From Branchiostoma floridae (taxonomy: Eukaryota > Chordata > Leptocardii > Amphioxiformes > Branchiostomatidae), in NCBI RefSeq assembly GCF_000003815.2, contig NC_049988.1:400510-464509 (forward strand): a stretch of 64,000 bases of DNA. Direction: 5' to 3'. Shown piece by piece: positions 23,829-34,344 of this stretch (position 1 is the first letter of the stretch; every line of letters begins with the position of its first letter). The notes under the pieces are model-generated. The model saw nothing but the letters and a program-made list of their open reading frames with translations, was not told the DNA's origin and did no database searches. The position numbers and the translations under genes were made by a program.

Positions 23829-24640
23829 GGATCGTCATGATTTTTGGTATGTAGATAGCCCAAGTAACAATGTACATAATGGAATACTAATTATTCAAAT
23901 CAACAGCTAATTTGCATAATTAATGAGGAAAGTTTATGAATCCACTGCATTTCATGATAGGACTTTCAAACTTGTCACATATTTAGATGAGAAAGAGAAA
24001 AATATCAACGCATATTAATTATGCAATTGACCTCATTTGCATAATCAATGAGAAAATATGAATGTGTTGACGGATCGTCATGATTTTTGGGATGTAGATA
24101 GCCAAAGGGAAGACTTACATGATGGAATTCTAATTGTGCAAATCGACAGCTAATTTGCATAATTAATGAGGAAAGTTTGTAAATCTACTGCATTCCATTA
24201 TAGGACTTTCAAACTTGTCACATTTGTAGCTGAGACAAAGAAATGTCAATACATATTAATTATGCAAATGTTGATCTCATTTGCATAATTAGTGGAAAAT
24301 ATGAACGTGTTGACGGATCGTCATGATTTTTGGTATGTAGATAGCCTAAGTAAAAACTTACATAATGAGATACCAATTAATAGCTAATTTGCATAATTGA
24401 TGAGGAAAGTCGATAGATCCACTGCATGTAGTTGAGAAAGATGGCAGAGAGTAAGTGGTGTATGTTTGGGTCCCCTATAATGTCTTTTCTTGAACTGCAG
24501 ATGCCGGTTTTGTTTCAGACTTTGAAAGAGAATAAGTCAAGAATCAAAGGATCATCATGATTTTTGGTATGCTGATAGCTTAAGTGATGCTTGATACAAT
24601 TTGATATTAATAGTGTACATAGGGATCTAATTTGTATAAT
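23829..24640 (+). repeat. 243-base tandem repeat with octamer-like motifs
   Basis: GGATCGTCATGATTTTTGG starts at 23829, 24072 and 24315 (period exactly 243 twice), with a decayed fourth start near 24549. Each unit contains several ATTTGCAT/ATGCAAAT words and TTTCAAACTTGTCACAT. It continues the R1 repeat into a local satellite. Confidence 0.88.
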
Positions 24641-25362
24641 CAATGGCGAAATTTTATGAACCAACTCCAGGCATATAAAATAAAATGTAATGAGTGACAA
24701 ATTTATGTCTACAGACATCATTCTACGTAACAAACCTGGTTTATTTGGCAAAGGTATGTGTTCGTGGAACTCTAGTTCTTTCTTTCCGTTTCTTCCTTCC
24801 TTCTTATCGTGTTTTACATAGCACAGAAATAATCAGTTAACGAAATCACATTTGAGACCATGTGTGCCTTGTTTTGGTGGGTGATAAACAATTTTATAAA
24901 CATTTGTAAATATTTCTTTTAGTGATAGAATCACGCAGGTGTTTTGAAATCTATTGCAAATAATGAGATGTAAAGGAATTCAAATGAAATTGAATTTCCA
25001 TGTTGAAATTTTTGAAAACATTTTAACTTTGATGGCTTCGATACGCTTCTATTTGGAACAATTAACAATTCTTACAAATACCGTCTAAAACCATTGTGGT
25101 CACCTACATGTAGGATGCGTCTATGTCAATTGAATAAAATTGACCTGTAACATATAGAAGATTAGGATCTTTGCGGTCAGAAAGGAAAATACAGGAGCTA
25201 AAGAAGCTCGAGATAAACAGAATAAAGTGGAGAGATTAAAAGAAAGACTGACTGCAGCTGCAGGATGAACTCACCACTGCAGCAGCAGAACATAGTGGAA
25301 TACCTCTGTGACACAAGATTATAAGACAACCAGATAAGAGTCAACAAACTGAGAACTGTACT

Positions 25363-25368
25363 TTTATT
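25363..25368 (-). terminator. Candidate poly(A) signal of zinc-finger gene B
   Basis: An AATAAA on the minus strand in the block homologous to the gene A 3' end region (25330-25560). Decayed finger traces lie between it and the stop, at about 25850-25985. Confidence 0.45.
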
Positions 25369-25987
25369 AAACTTCGTTATTTTCACTTATCAGTTATGTT
25401 CTTGCATGATTACATATCAGCCATGATATTCACTGAAACTACTTTAAAAAAAGTTAACTGTATAATAAATAAATACATTTTATGTCACAGAGGCTCACTT
25501 CAAAAGACAGTGCCTCAACGTAGTCAAACAGTCCTGTTTTCCCGCCATATGCACTCGGCCGAAAACTTCCCCATGCAGACTCCTAATATAAACGATCCAA
25601 CATGGCGGCTAGACATTGCTTCGATCTTGAAACCGGTGAATTTACATAAAATAACGCTAAATACTTGCTGTGTTTTCTAAATCCATAAATGCATAAGCCA
25701 GAGCATCACACAAGGTTGTTGCTCCATGTACATTGCATATTAGAGCGGTTTTAAGTCGTTTCAGGTTGTATTCGGTCGTTTGAAGTGTTTAGGCACACCG
25801 TCATGTGAGGTGCGTCTCAGTGTGTGTGTTGTTTTAGATGTCAGTCAAAATTACATTTCTTTGCTGCAGAATGGTCACACAGGTCACATTTGTAGTTTTT
25901 TATGTCATGTGCGAGTTCTCATATGTTGGGAAAAGTTATCAATGTATAGATTTATGTGCAGCAGAATAGTCACACTGATCAGATTGT

Positions 25988-26896
25988 TTATTCTTTTTTA
26001 CCGGTATGAGTTTTCATATGTCTCACCAGGTCAAACTTCCGAGCTGTCCTGTACCCACACTTCCCACACATGTAGGGCTTATCATCAGTGTGTATGGCTA
26101 GATGTTGGTCCAAAGTGGATTTCCGCGAAGCAGAATAGTCACACTGGTCGCACTTGTAGGGTTTTTCCCCTGTGTGTCTTCTCATATGCCGGGATAAGGC
26201 AGACCTCCGAGCTGTCCTGAACCCACACTCCCCACACATATAGGGCTTGTCATCAGTATGTGTGGCTAGATGATAATCCAAAATACTTTTCTTTGATGCA
26301 GAATAGTCACACTGGTCACATTTGTAGGGTTTTTCACCGGTATGAATTCTCATATGGTCGAACAAATGAGACTTTTGAACTGTTCTGTACCCGCATTCTC
26401 CACACATGTAGGGCTTGTCTCCAGTGTGTTTGGCTAGATGTCTGCCCAAGTTGTATTTATGTGCAGCAGAATAGTCACACTGGTTACATTTGTAGGGTTT
26501 TTGGCCTGTATGAGTTCTCATGTGTTCAGATAAATCCGACTTCTGAGTTGTCCTGTATCCACACTCCCCACACATGTAGGGTTTCTCACAAGTTTGTTTC
26601 AACGTAGACGTTTGTGCAGCGGGATAGTCACACATGTCGGGTTTGACACCAGTATGAGTTCTCATATGCTCGGATAAATTTGAGTTGTAAGCTGTCCTAT
26701 ACCCACACTCCCCACACATGTACGGTTTCTCACAGGTGTGTGCTTCAGGTTGACTGACCAAACTCGTTTTGCTAGCTGTGGGGTACTCTTTGGTCTTGGT
26801 TGCATCCTTGTTGCATGAAACTCCAGGCGGATACCGATACCAATCACTGAAGTTCTGGGGAACAGCAGTAGGAGACCTATTACTTCCCTCTGCCAT
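25988..26896 (-). CDS. C2H2 zinc-finger protein, family member B (8 fingers)
   Basis: A single coding exon from ATG 26896 (MAEGSNRSPTAVPQNFSDW) to TAA at 25988, 302 residues, with a splice acceptor (ATTAG) just upstream at 26904-26905. The leader (about residues 1-57) shares MAEGSN-SPTAVPQ and TASKTSLVSQPEA with its siblings. Eight intact C2H2 fingers of the alternating CGYRT/CDYSA types follow. Between the first and second intact fingers lies a collapsed finger (DMCDYPAAQTSTLKQT) that lacks one Cys and both His. The last finger ends in GKKE and the stop. Predicted nuclear DNA-binding protein, target unknown. Decayed finger sequence continues downstream as in gene A. Confidence 0.9.
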   Translation of the reverse strand: MAEGSNRSPTAVPQNFSDWYRYPPGVSCNKDATKTKEYPTASKTSLVSQPEAHTCEKPYMCGECGYRTAYNSNLSEHMRTHTGVKPDMCDYPAAQTSTLKQTCEKPYMCGECGYRTTQKSDLSEHMRTHTGQKPYKCNQCDYSAAHKYNLGRHLAKHTGDKPYMCGECGYRTVQKSHLFDHMRIHTGEKPYKCDQCDYSASKKSILDYHLATHTDDKPYMCGECGFRTARRSALSRHMRRHTGEKPYKCDQCDYSASRKSTLDQHLAIHTDDKPYMCGKCGYRTARKFDLVRHMKTHTGKKE

Positions 26897-27282
26897 GTCT
26901 AACCTAATGGAATAGAAAAATATTAGAAAAGAAAAAAATAAACCAATTAAAACTATATGATTGCAAGCAAGTAAATAATGTTTATATTTACATATACATT
27001 GTATAGCCTTAGAAGCTATTTACTTTTTTTTCTGTGTTTTTGCAATTCAACATGTATATATACATGTCCTGAATATACTAGTCAGGTTCACTTTAAAGTG
27101 ACCGGAAGTGATAAAAATAATACGATGAACAATTTATTCGCAAGGAAATCTATCGTCTAGAGTGAAAGCTTCAAGACCTTTGTGGTTGCCAAAAGCACAT
27201 AGGAAATCACCTGTCATAATAGCGTTATCCATTTTTCAGTAGGCTCTCCCGGTGATCTACATGAACACAGCGGCATCTTGAG

Positions 27283-27319
27283 TTTGTTTGTTTGTTTGTT
27301 TGTTTGTTTGAACCTTTAT
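27283..27319 (-). mobile_element. Tiny retroposon tail insertion
   Basis: Relative to the same upstream region in siblings A (22075-22090) and C (46680-46695), 37 extra bases consisting of (TTTG)n and AACCTTTAT split the sequence CATCTTGAG-TAGAT. They are bounded by TTGAG on both sides (27278-27282 and 27320-27324). On the minus strand this reads ATAAAGGTT(CAAA)n, like the extreme 3' end of a LINE or SINE. Confidence 0.65.
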
Positions 27320-27749
27320 TTGAGTAGATTTATCGGTCGTTTGTCTGGTAGACTAGTCGTTTTTAACAAGATTTCTTTAGTCTTATAGTTATACAAGCAC
27401 ATTCATAATCTAGCCCCTCGAGCTTTGTCCTCGTATACTTCGTACAGTACATGTAACCGTACACCACAGGGTTTTGCTATACCTCCAGTAACCATGGCGA
27501 TAGCTGTCTGGCCAGTTCATTATTTGTTTGGACAAGAAAATGAGGAAGTGGTAGAAACGGAGCGAGCAACAACAATGTTTTCGTTTGTTTCCGCGAAGGT
27601 AAAGATGCCATGCCCCCCTCCCCACCCTTTTTTCGTCACCCAGAAAGTCTTACAATTCTGTCTAACGTAGCCCACATACCGTAGAAATGGCCTCTACCCC
27701 GTATAGTTCATAATAATGCTGTCATGTTGTATGTATATCAAGTTCTCAC

Positions 27750-27830
27750 CTGCTTCCAGTGTCGATTATTATCTCCGCACAATCCTACTGCAAGGGTTTG
27801 TCTGGAGCAGCAAGGGGGGAAAGGTAACTG
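27750..27830 (-). other. Non-coding first exon of zinc-finger gene B (3' border)
   Basis: GGAAGCAG followed by GTGAGAACT gives a splice donor at 27748-27749, homologous to the borders at 22429 and 47097. The intron would run to the acceptor at 26904. The start of transcription is not visible. Confidence 0.6.
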
Positions 27831-27919
27831 ACTATGGGGTGAAAGGTCATTAGTTGCCTGCTTACCTATTATTGCGTTACACCGACCGCCTACACTATCG
27901 GGCAAGTGTCATATAAACT

Positions 27920-28420
27920 CGGCACAAAAAGTTTGGAGTATTAACTTCGGTTGGTCATATTTCTTTTGTTTCTGCATCAATTTCATTTTATTATATATCT
28001 ATAGAAAGCTTAAATGATTTTCTTTCCAATGGTATCAAATCCATTATCATCGTTAACTCACAGATCACGCACTAGGCCTATTTACGTTAGAGGGTCCTAC
28101 AAAAAAAGTGTCCCGATTCCCCCGTTTCTGTTCAACACTGCATCGTCCGGTTGTTATGGTCGCGGGTGACAATGATTCAAACAATCATTTTTTTCATCCA
28201 ACGTTTGGTAAACATGGCATCCAAGTTTTTTTTTAGCATATCTGAGTAGATTATTTTACGATTGTAAATTAATGGAACGAGCACCAGGCCTGCTTACGTA
28301 CAAAGATCACAAAGATAAAGTGCCAAAATTACCATACTAAGGTCACATACTCGATTCGGCACATTTTTCCGTCGGTATTGACTTGTGAATGAACGCAAGT
28401 TGAACAAGAATGGTGTTAAA
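27920..28420 (+). repeat. Dispersed repeat family R2
   Basis: Shares with the reverse complement of 41180-41530 the words GGCACAAAAAGTTTGGA, TTTCTGCAT, ATATATC(T/A)ATAGAAAGCTT, ATGGTATCAAA, CTGTTCAACACTGC and AGGCCTGCTTACG in the same order. No ORF or clear termini were seen. Class unknown. Confidence 0.75.
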
Positions 28421-28689
28421 AACACCCTGGCGACGCTGGGTCTAATGGATTTGTGAGTCTCTATATGAAAAGGATGTTTATTAGCTAGCCATGCTCACAA
28501 CACAGTCTTGCACGCACACATTTCCTTGCAATGATTCCATCTTGGGAGAAGCCTCGCAAACATTTTATCAACTCTGCAAAAAAAGTTAAGCTTGCCTCAT
28601 TCTGAGTAAATTCTGAAAATCTATATTTACCTTTGCCAAAATGTTACATTTGGGCGTGTTTAGCCGTCAGGTGACAACCCCTCTATCCA

Positions 28690-29230
28690 TAACCCCCTAT
28701 ACTCCATACAAATATTTGTGTGTGTGTCTGTGAACAGTATAACTTGATTAAGTCTTGGATGGATCTTTAATGGTATTTGGTAGTCAGGAATATCGAAGGT
28801 CAAGTTCGATAATGGATCCCCAATCTACTCCCTAAGGTACTGCAGCGGAACTACTGTTTTTATATTTCCTGTTTCCTGACATTTCACGGTCTTGATTTTT
28901 TAAAGGTGGGTATCTGTTGGGGCAGAGAGTTAGTGCTGTAAGTTTGGGTCCCCTAGCACCTTTATTTTCGGAAATCGTTTCAAAGTTTAGAAGAGAATAA
29001 ATCAAGAACGTTTTGATGGATCGTCATGCTTTTTTAGGTTTTGTAATGTCTAATTTGCATAAGTAATGGCAAAATGTTATAAATCCCTACATTCAATCTA
29101 ACTTCTCACATATGTAACTGAGAAAGACCGAAATTCTTTGGGTATCAATTATGCAAATAGATACCTCTTTTGCATAATCAATGACAGGATACTATAAGTC
29201 TATAGTAGTAAATGATGGAAATTTCATATT
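28690..29230 (+). repeat. Dispersed repeat family R1, copy
   Basis: Contains a short GT run, AGTATAACTTGATTAAGTC, TCAAGTTCGATAATGG, ACTGCAGCGGAACT, AGTTTGGGTCCCCTAGC and GATCGTCATG in the family order, followed by an octamer-like part with TTTGCATAA. Confidence 0.8.
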
Positions 29231-29454
29231 TGAGGCATCACGAAGCAAACTAAAGCGAAAATTGTTAAACATAAATCATTCAAATCAGCAGGGTACGTCA
29301 CATCTAATTTTTGAGGTAACGTTACAACAGCCTTCTTTGCTATCAGATAAGATTTTCATACTAAGATAAGATTTTCATAGTTTAAACTTTTCCCACCTTA
29401 TTTTCACCTGTACACACCTACATATTTTTTCTTAAGTTACAAGATCTATCTTAG

Positions 29455-29680
29455 ACTTATGAATCTTGACCAAAGCATGGCCAGAACACTAGATATCAAA
29501 ACCGAAAGTTCACTGCAGTACGCTAGAAAACCGATAGGCGGAACCATTTTAGAACTTGACTTTTATGTTCACGACCCTACACACATTCAAGATTCATCAG
29601 AATCCATACTTTGCGAGTTATGCAGGCTACAAACAGACACACATGGAGATAAACGGCACCGAACACATAACCTTTAATGG
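29455..29680 (-). repeat. Dispersed repeat family R1, inverted copy
   Basis: The minus strand reads CATAACTCGCAAAG, TGTGTAGGGTCGTGAA, TCAAGTTCTAAAATGG and ACTGCAGTGAACT in the R1 order. The open frame on the plus strand here (29459-29677) is therefore repeat sequence, not a gene. Confidence 0.75.
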
Positions 29681-29699
29681 ACAAAGTTACGTTTTAACG

Positions 29700-31440
29700 T
29701 ATTACGCTTGGGTTCTGTATTCAGTGCAAAGCTTTGTTGGGACTCCCCCACTCCAAAAGAGATATCTAAATAATACAAATTCCGACTACTACCATGATAC
29801 TATCTCCGCCGGACCAAACCTCTGCTTGGAGAATATGTGTCACGATGGTCTAAAAAGGCCCTGAAAATCCTATCTTGAAAGCCATGTCAATCAATGTCAA
29901 TCATCCATTTCACTAATGGCAACGGTAGCTGATTGGTTCTCACCTTTGAGGGTGGAAACTTGAAATGTTTTTGTTTCACCTAGACGAGCTGAATTTTTCC
30001 CGCGAACTTACCCTTTCAAATGCACGCCTGTCTCCGCCCCAATTGTTCCCCTGTTTGCACAGTAAACAATACCCAAGCTTTCATTCCTACGATGACGCAT
30101 CTTTAATACTGACACAGCCCTCTCAGTCCCTTCTTTGCTATATTCTCGCCTATTCTGTCACCAATATTTATAGAATACCGAAGCTAAGGTGCAAGGAAAT
30201 ATCAGTTTCCGACATTCCCCCGGGGCCTTCCCCGCGCGGGGCCGGTGACGCGCGGAACCCGTCGCCATTTCCGTTCTTTCCTACGTACATTATATCTGCG
30301 CTAGACACACACAAATTTAACCGGCAGAGTACGGATAGTTCGTCGATGAAGTCGACTTTCTATATATAATTTGTTTTCAAAACACATCCATGAAAGCAAC
30401 GTCAACACTGACCGCCTTGCTACATATTTCCGCCCTTAATTGAGAACTTGACTCTGGCCCTGTCCTGTTCTATCAATAATCGACAACGCCTCGGAAATAT
30501 CAACCCTCGCTTTCCGATTTAATAAGGTATTCTTTCCAATAACTCATTACACCTATGTATTTCTCTATTCTAATGAACTACAGTTCCTGATTCAATACGA
30601 CCGGTAACAAACTCTGCACAAGCCGCTGTTTGAATCGCGTCGGCATGTGTTCGACTAGCTCTGGCGTCCTTGATAGGAAAATTGAAATTGAAAAAAAAAG
30701 CCACATCTATGTAAATAAAAACGCAACTTGTAATGAAGCACACAATGTAAAGCAAAGTCTGGGGAAGAAGGGGAAGGGGGAATTGACGAGGGAGCTGGAT
30801 TATATCGGTCGGCCGGCCCTCCAGTTTGTTTACAAACCGACGCCATGTTTGAATCAATGTGTTGAAAAAAGGAATATATATCGGCTTTTAATACGTGGTA
30901 AACTTTTGGTGTCCTTCTGCTTGAAAATGATACATTACACAAAAGATTTGAATTTTACTAAAACACACAGAAGTAATTTAGTTGGTGAAGGAGGGGTTAC
31001 AGAGAGTGTTGTTGTTGTTTGCAGCCCGGGATCCTTGTCTTACAACCGACGCCATTTTTTCCGTTTGTCATAGATCTGCGAATCTTCATTCGTATTGTCG
31101 TTATTCTCCCCAAATGTGAATGTCACTAGCTGAGCAAGTAAAACACTCAAGGTGGTAATCGTGACTCGTACAAGTACTAGTAACAAAGATCAAGTCAACC
31201 TAACTATAAAATGTATATGCGAAAGCCCACTCATTCACTTCTTGCAGATTGTTTGTGTTTTCTTTTATAAATTTGGGGCATCAAAAACTCCTCATTTTGG
31301 GATCATAAATCCATGCAACTCCCCACCTATGTAATATCTGCTGCGCTATTATTAAAACCGTGGCAGTGACTAGACACCCTTTTACCCATGATCAGCATAG
31401 AAAACTCTAAGTTTCTACGTGTTGTCGGGCGTGTACGGGG
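29700..31440. other. No gene recognised; short GC-rich islands
   Basis: No supported exon was found. A GC-rich patch with the palindrome CCCCGCGCGGGG lies at about 30220-30260. The word ACCGACGCCAT occurs twice (about 30837 and 31045), which could mark a small promoter-like area, but no transcript model follows. Confidence 0.35.
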
Positions 31441-31460
31441 GTTGAAGTCTGAAAATATTC

Positions 31461-31715
31461 ATTACTGCTTTCGTTGGGTGTTTGGTCAACGTTGCGATAT
31501 CAAAATTCCGCCGTTACCTATTTATACAATCAAGGATAAAACCTCATTGTTACAAATGTGGCCTTACAAGAGGGTGATAGAATGCTTCGCGGGAGGTATT
31601 CATTCACACCATGTCGTATAACAGTTCTCTCGAAGGCGATTAATCTATATGCAAAACAAATGGCCTTCTAATGTTAGGCCGACAAAAGATCTCTCAACGT
31701 TATGACACCGGCCCT
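31461..31715 (+). repeat. Dispersed repeat family R3, copy 1
   Basis: About 255 bases nearly identical to 36738-36990: GCTTTCGTTGGGTGTTTGG, TTGCGATATCAAAATTCCGC, AACAGTTCTCTCGAAGGCG and CAACGTTATGACACCGGC. Both copies end at CACCGGC. No TIR or ORF was seen. Class unknown. Confidence 0.85.
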
Positions 31716-31716
31716 C

Positions 31717-31835
31717 TGGACAACTGCGAGAGTTGAGTAGAAACAAAACTCCTGGCGGCCGGGATTCGAATCCCGGCCGCCAGATTACAAAACAAGCGTT
31801 AACCCATAGTTAACCCATAGGCCGAAAAGGTCTTT
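31717..31835 (-). mobile_element. tRNA-derived SINE
   Basis: On the minus strand a tRNA-like head carries a B box and T-arm (GGCCGGGATTCGAATCCCGG, a perfect stem with TTCGAAT loop), followed by a body with AGGAGTTTTGTTTCTACTC. The A-box area holds a local duplication of CTATGGGTTAA. The copy at 37448-37565 has the undamaged A-box (GGCGTAGCGGTTAGCG). Pol III internal promoters of this kind define SINEs. Confidence 0.8.
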
Positions 31836-32089
31836 CTACTACAATGTCGCTGTTGGCCCGGTCAAAAGGAGGGAAAAACTTAACACCCCGTTCAAGAAGA
31901 TGTATACTAAAGACCAATTATTTGCTCTGTGTGTATGTCTTCCTTTCTTGTATCGACAATAAATTGATGTATCACTCAGTTAGGAAACGAGTTATCTGCT
32001 TTTTAACGGGTTCCTGTAAAAACCGCGGGGCCCCCGTTGTACAATAAACGCTGATAAACGCTGTAACGACATTTTTAATGAGTAATTAG

Positions 32090-32225
32090 CTTCGGCTTAG
32101 CTTAGCGGCGCTGGGATCTGGATCTGGAGTGACTTCGCGTTTGCGGGGCGGAGGAGGTCAGGGGTCAAACGGCAATACGCAACCACAATGCCTTGCGGCC
32201 GAAAGTTGTTAAGATGGCGGCGCTC
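32090..32225 (+). promoter_or_regulatory. Candidate promoter with YY1-type motif
   Basis: A GC-richer patch has a GC box (GGGGCGGAGG), the word ACAATGCCTTGCGG, and AAGATGGCGGCGCTC at about 32212, which matches the YY1 promoter consensus in plus orientation. The ATG in it opens only 22 codons. A downstream gene on the plus strand, possibly that ending at 39327, could start here. This link is a guess. Confidence 0.35.
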
Positions 32226-33252
32226 TTTTTTATTTGCGATAAATTTCTGATTTTAGCCCCGAAATGTCTGTATTTACGATGAAATACGTGCTTGGGGACC
32301 TTGATACTATTGATTTTAGGGGAGTTTATCCTTCCTTTGGTGAGGATTCGCCAAAAAGTAGCGACGATGTGGGGAGCATATGGTAAAATGTGTGTAACGT
32401 GAAAGTGGGAAATGTAACCGTTATATTTCATTTTATGCATTTATTGCCCATGAAGATTATGTTACTGAGCTGATATAGATTTCTCAAGAAAAGACAAGCT
32501 GTAAGCTTTCTCCTGTTTTGAAGGAATGTCTCTTGCAAAGGAAGCATCAGAAAGGAGAACATCATGTTGAAATAGATAAGCCTTTCAGCTGAAATGGGCC
32601 GTTCAAAAAATAACTGAGGAGGGGGGGGGTGAAGAGGTCGGATTTTACGTTAGTGGGTGTGGATTTTGTTGGCTTTGGATTGAAGGGGGTTTACAAGAAC
32701 TTGAAAGAAGAAAACCCTGGACTTGGATGAAATTATAGGGGGTCAAGTCACTTGGATAAAATTTTTAAGGGGCCAAGGCACCTGGATATGGATGAAAAGA
32801 AAGGGGGTCAAGGTACTATTATAATAATGAAAGGGAAGTCAGAAAGTAGAAAATCCAAGCTCTTCAACCCCCCATCCAATTTTTTTTAACAGCCTAATAC
32901 TAGTAGTCAGTTCAGCACCCATGACAGTCTGTAGTCACTAACTCACCAGTAGTCATACCTGGATACAATCTTTTCTCGTGTATGTAATCGATGTTATCAG
33001 GACATGTCAGGAATTTTGACCTAGTTTAGGATACTGTAATACAATGATCACAAAACTGATGTTTTATTGAATTATTGACCTTGTACATCATACTACTGAC
33101 ACTGAAACCTGCATGATATTTCTAGAAAGTAGAGACTCTTAGCTTTCTATTGATGTATACATCATTAGTGGGGGGTGTTGTGGAGGAAAGGAACCAAAAA
33201 CTAATGAAAAAGGGATCACATAGTGGTCGGAAAATAAAATTTCTGCTTCTTG
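32226..33252. other. No feature recognised
   Basis: About 32600-32880 is purine-rich with repeated GGGGGTCAAG and TTGGAT words. No exon or RNA gene was seen. Confidence 0.35.
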
Positions 33253-34344
33253 GTAACGTAAGGTTACCAGTTTACGTGCAGGACCAGTTTACGGTCACTT
33301 ATTGGTGGATGCAGACTTCGAGGTCAATTGTAAAAAAGAAAATTCTCTTGAGTAGGAAAGAAGTACGTTTATATCATCTATGTGTCTTGCCTTATTTATC
33401 CTATAACTTTGCATCCAGCAAATCACGTCTGAAAAGTCCGACAACAATTTACATTTACGCTTGAGTGCGCACAACACTGTTACAGATGACCCGGTTCTGA
33501 TCGTAATTCTAGACGGCTATTTTCGTCCCCTCTTTAAAATCCAACAAACTCTTTATGAATTGAAACATCACCTCAAACCAAACCTGGAGTTCTTATCTCA
33601 AGAATGCATGGTGATTTTATGTATGTTGTCCAAGGAAACTCTTCTAAACTGCATAGAAACAAGTGACTGTCCTCGCCGAGCGGGTAGTTTTCGAACGCCA
33701 TGTTGCATCACGTGACTTGCCCGTTAAAGCTTGGTGCACTGGAGAGCGAGAAATTGTCGCAAGGGGCGCTGTTGGGGCTAATTTATGTGGGGAGGGCACG
33801 GCGTGAGCAAGCCACATGTATACTGAACGCGTTTCAAGGCCAGTTCCTATCTATACAGGTGATAACAACATCCAAATGCGTTGCCATTATTATGAGTAGC
33901 ATTGTGCAAGTTGTCGAACAGCATGGCGCTCTGAGTGGCGTTCTGTTGGGGCAAAGATGACTTACCGATGACGTTTAGCGGCGATGCAAAGTGGCGGCAT
34001 GGCCATATGTAAACAATTTATCCATTGTGTTATCTCAGTGAACTACGTGGGGGACTTTTAAGGGAAATGATCAGATATATGTCCTTTAGAAAAATAACCT
34101 CATGGAGAAACACCCAACTGACCGTAAATTGGTCACCCTGGAAGAATTCTTGGCTGCAGACTTGTTTATTAAAGACGCTCGTACGGCGAGAAATCCTCAG
34201 AAGAAATATGATGCCACACAGAGCTTGACACAGACCGACTTTGATGTCTTCCAATTACGGACAGCTTTTCACTTCCCGGCCTGCGCGCTTTCCATAAAAC
34301 GGCATTATTAACAAATCGACCGTAAACTGGTAACCTTACGTTAC
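33253..34344. mobile_element. Non-autonomous TIR element, 1.09 kb
   Basis: The ends are inverted repeats of about 25 bases: GTAACGTAAGGTTACCAG at 33253 and CTGGTAACCTTACGTTAC ending at 34344, with one mismatch near the inner edge. Inner sub-terminal words (GACCGTAAATTGG, CCAGTTTACGGTCA) are also inverted. No transposase was recognised, and the 69-codon frame at 34102-34311 has no known motif. No unambiguous target-site duplication was seen, so the superfamily is undetermined. Confidence 0.85.

Noticed and set aside
23829-24640. CRISPR-like array
   Set aside because: The 243-base unit is repeated in full without short repeats and unique spacers, and the genome is eukaryotic.
29459-29677. 72-codon plus-strand frame as a small gene
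   Set aside because: It is the reverse complement of the R1 dispersed repeat.
31755-31831. tRNA gene (also 37491-37562 and 53355-53425)
   Set aside because: A and B boxes are present but acceptor and anticodon stems do not pair well, and each is joined to a repeated body, so these are SINE heads.
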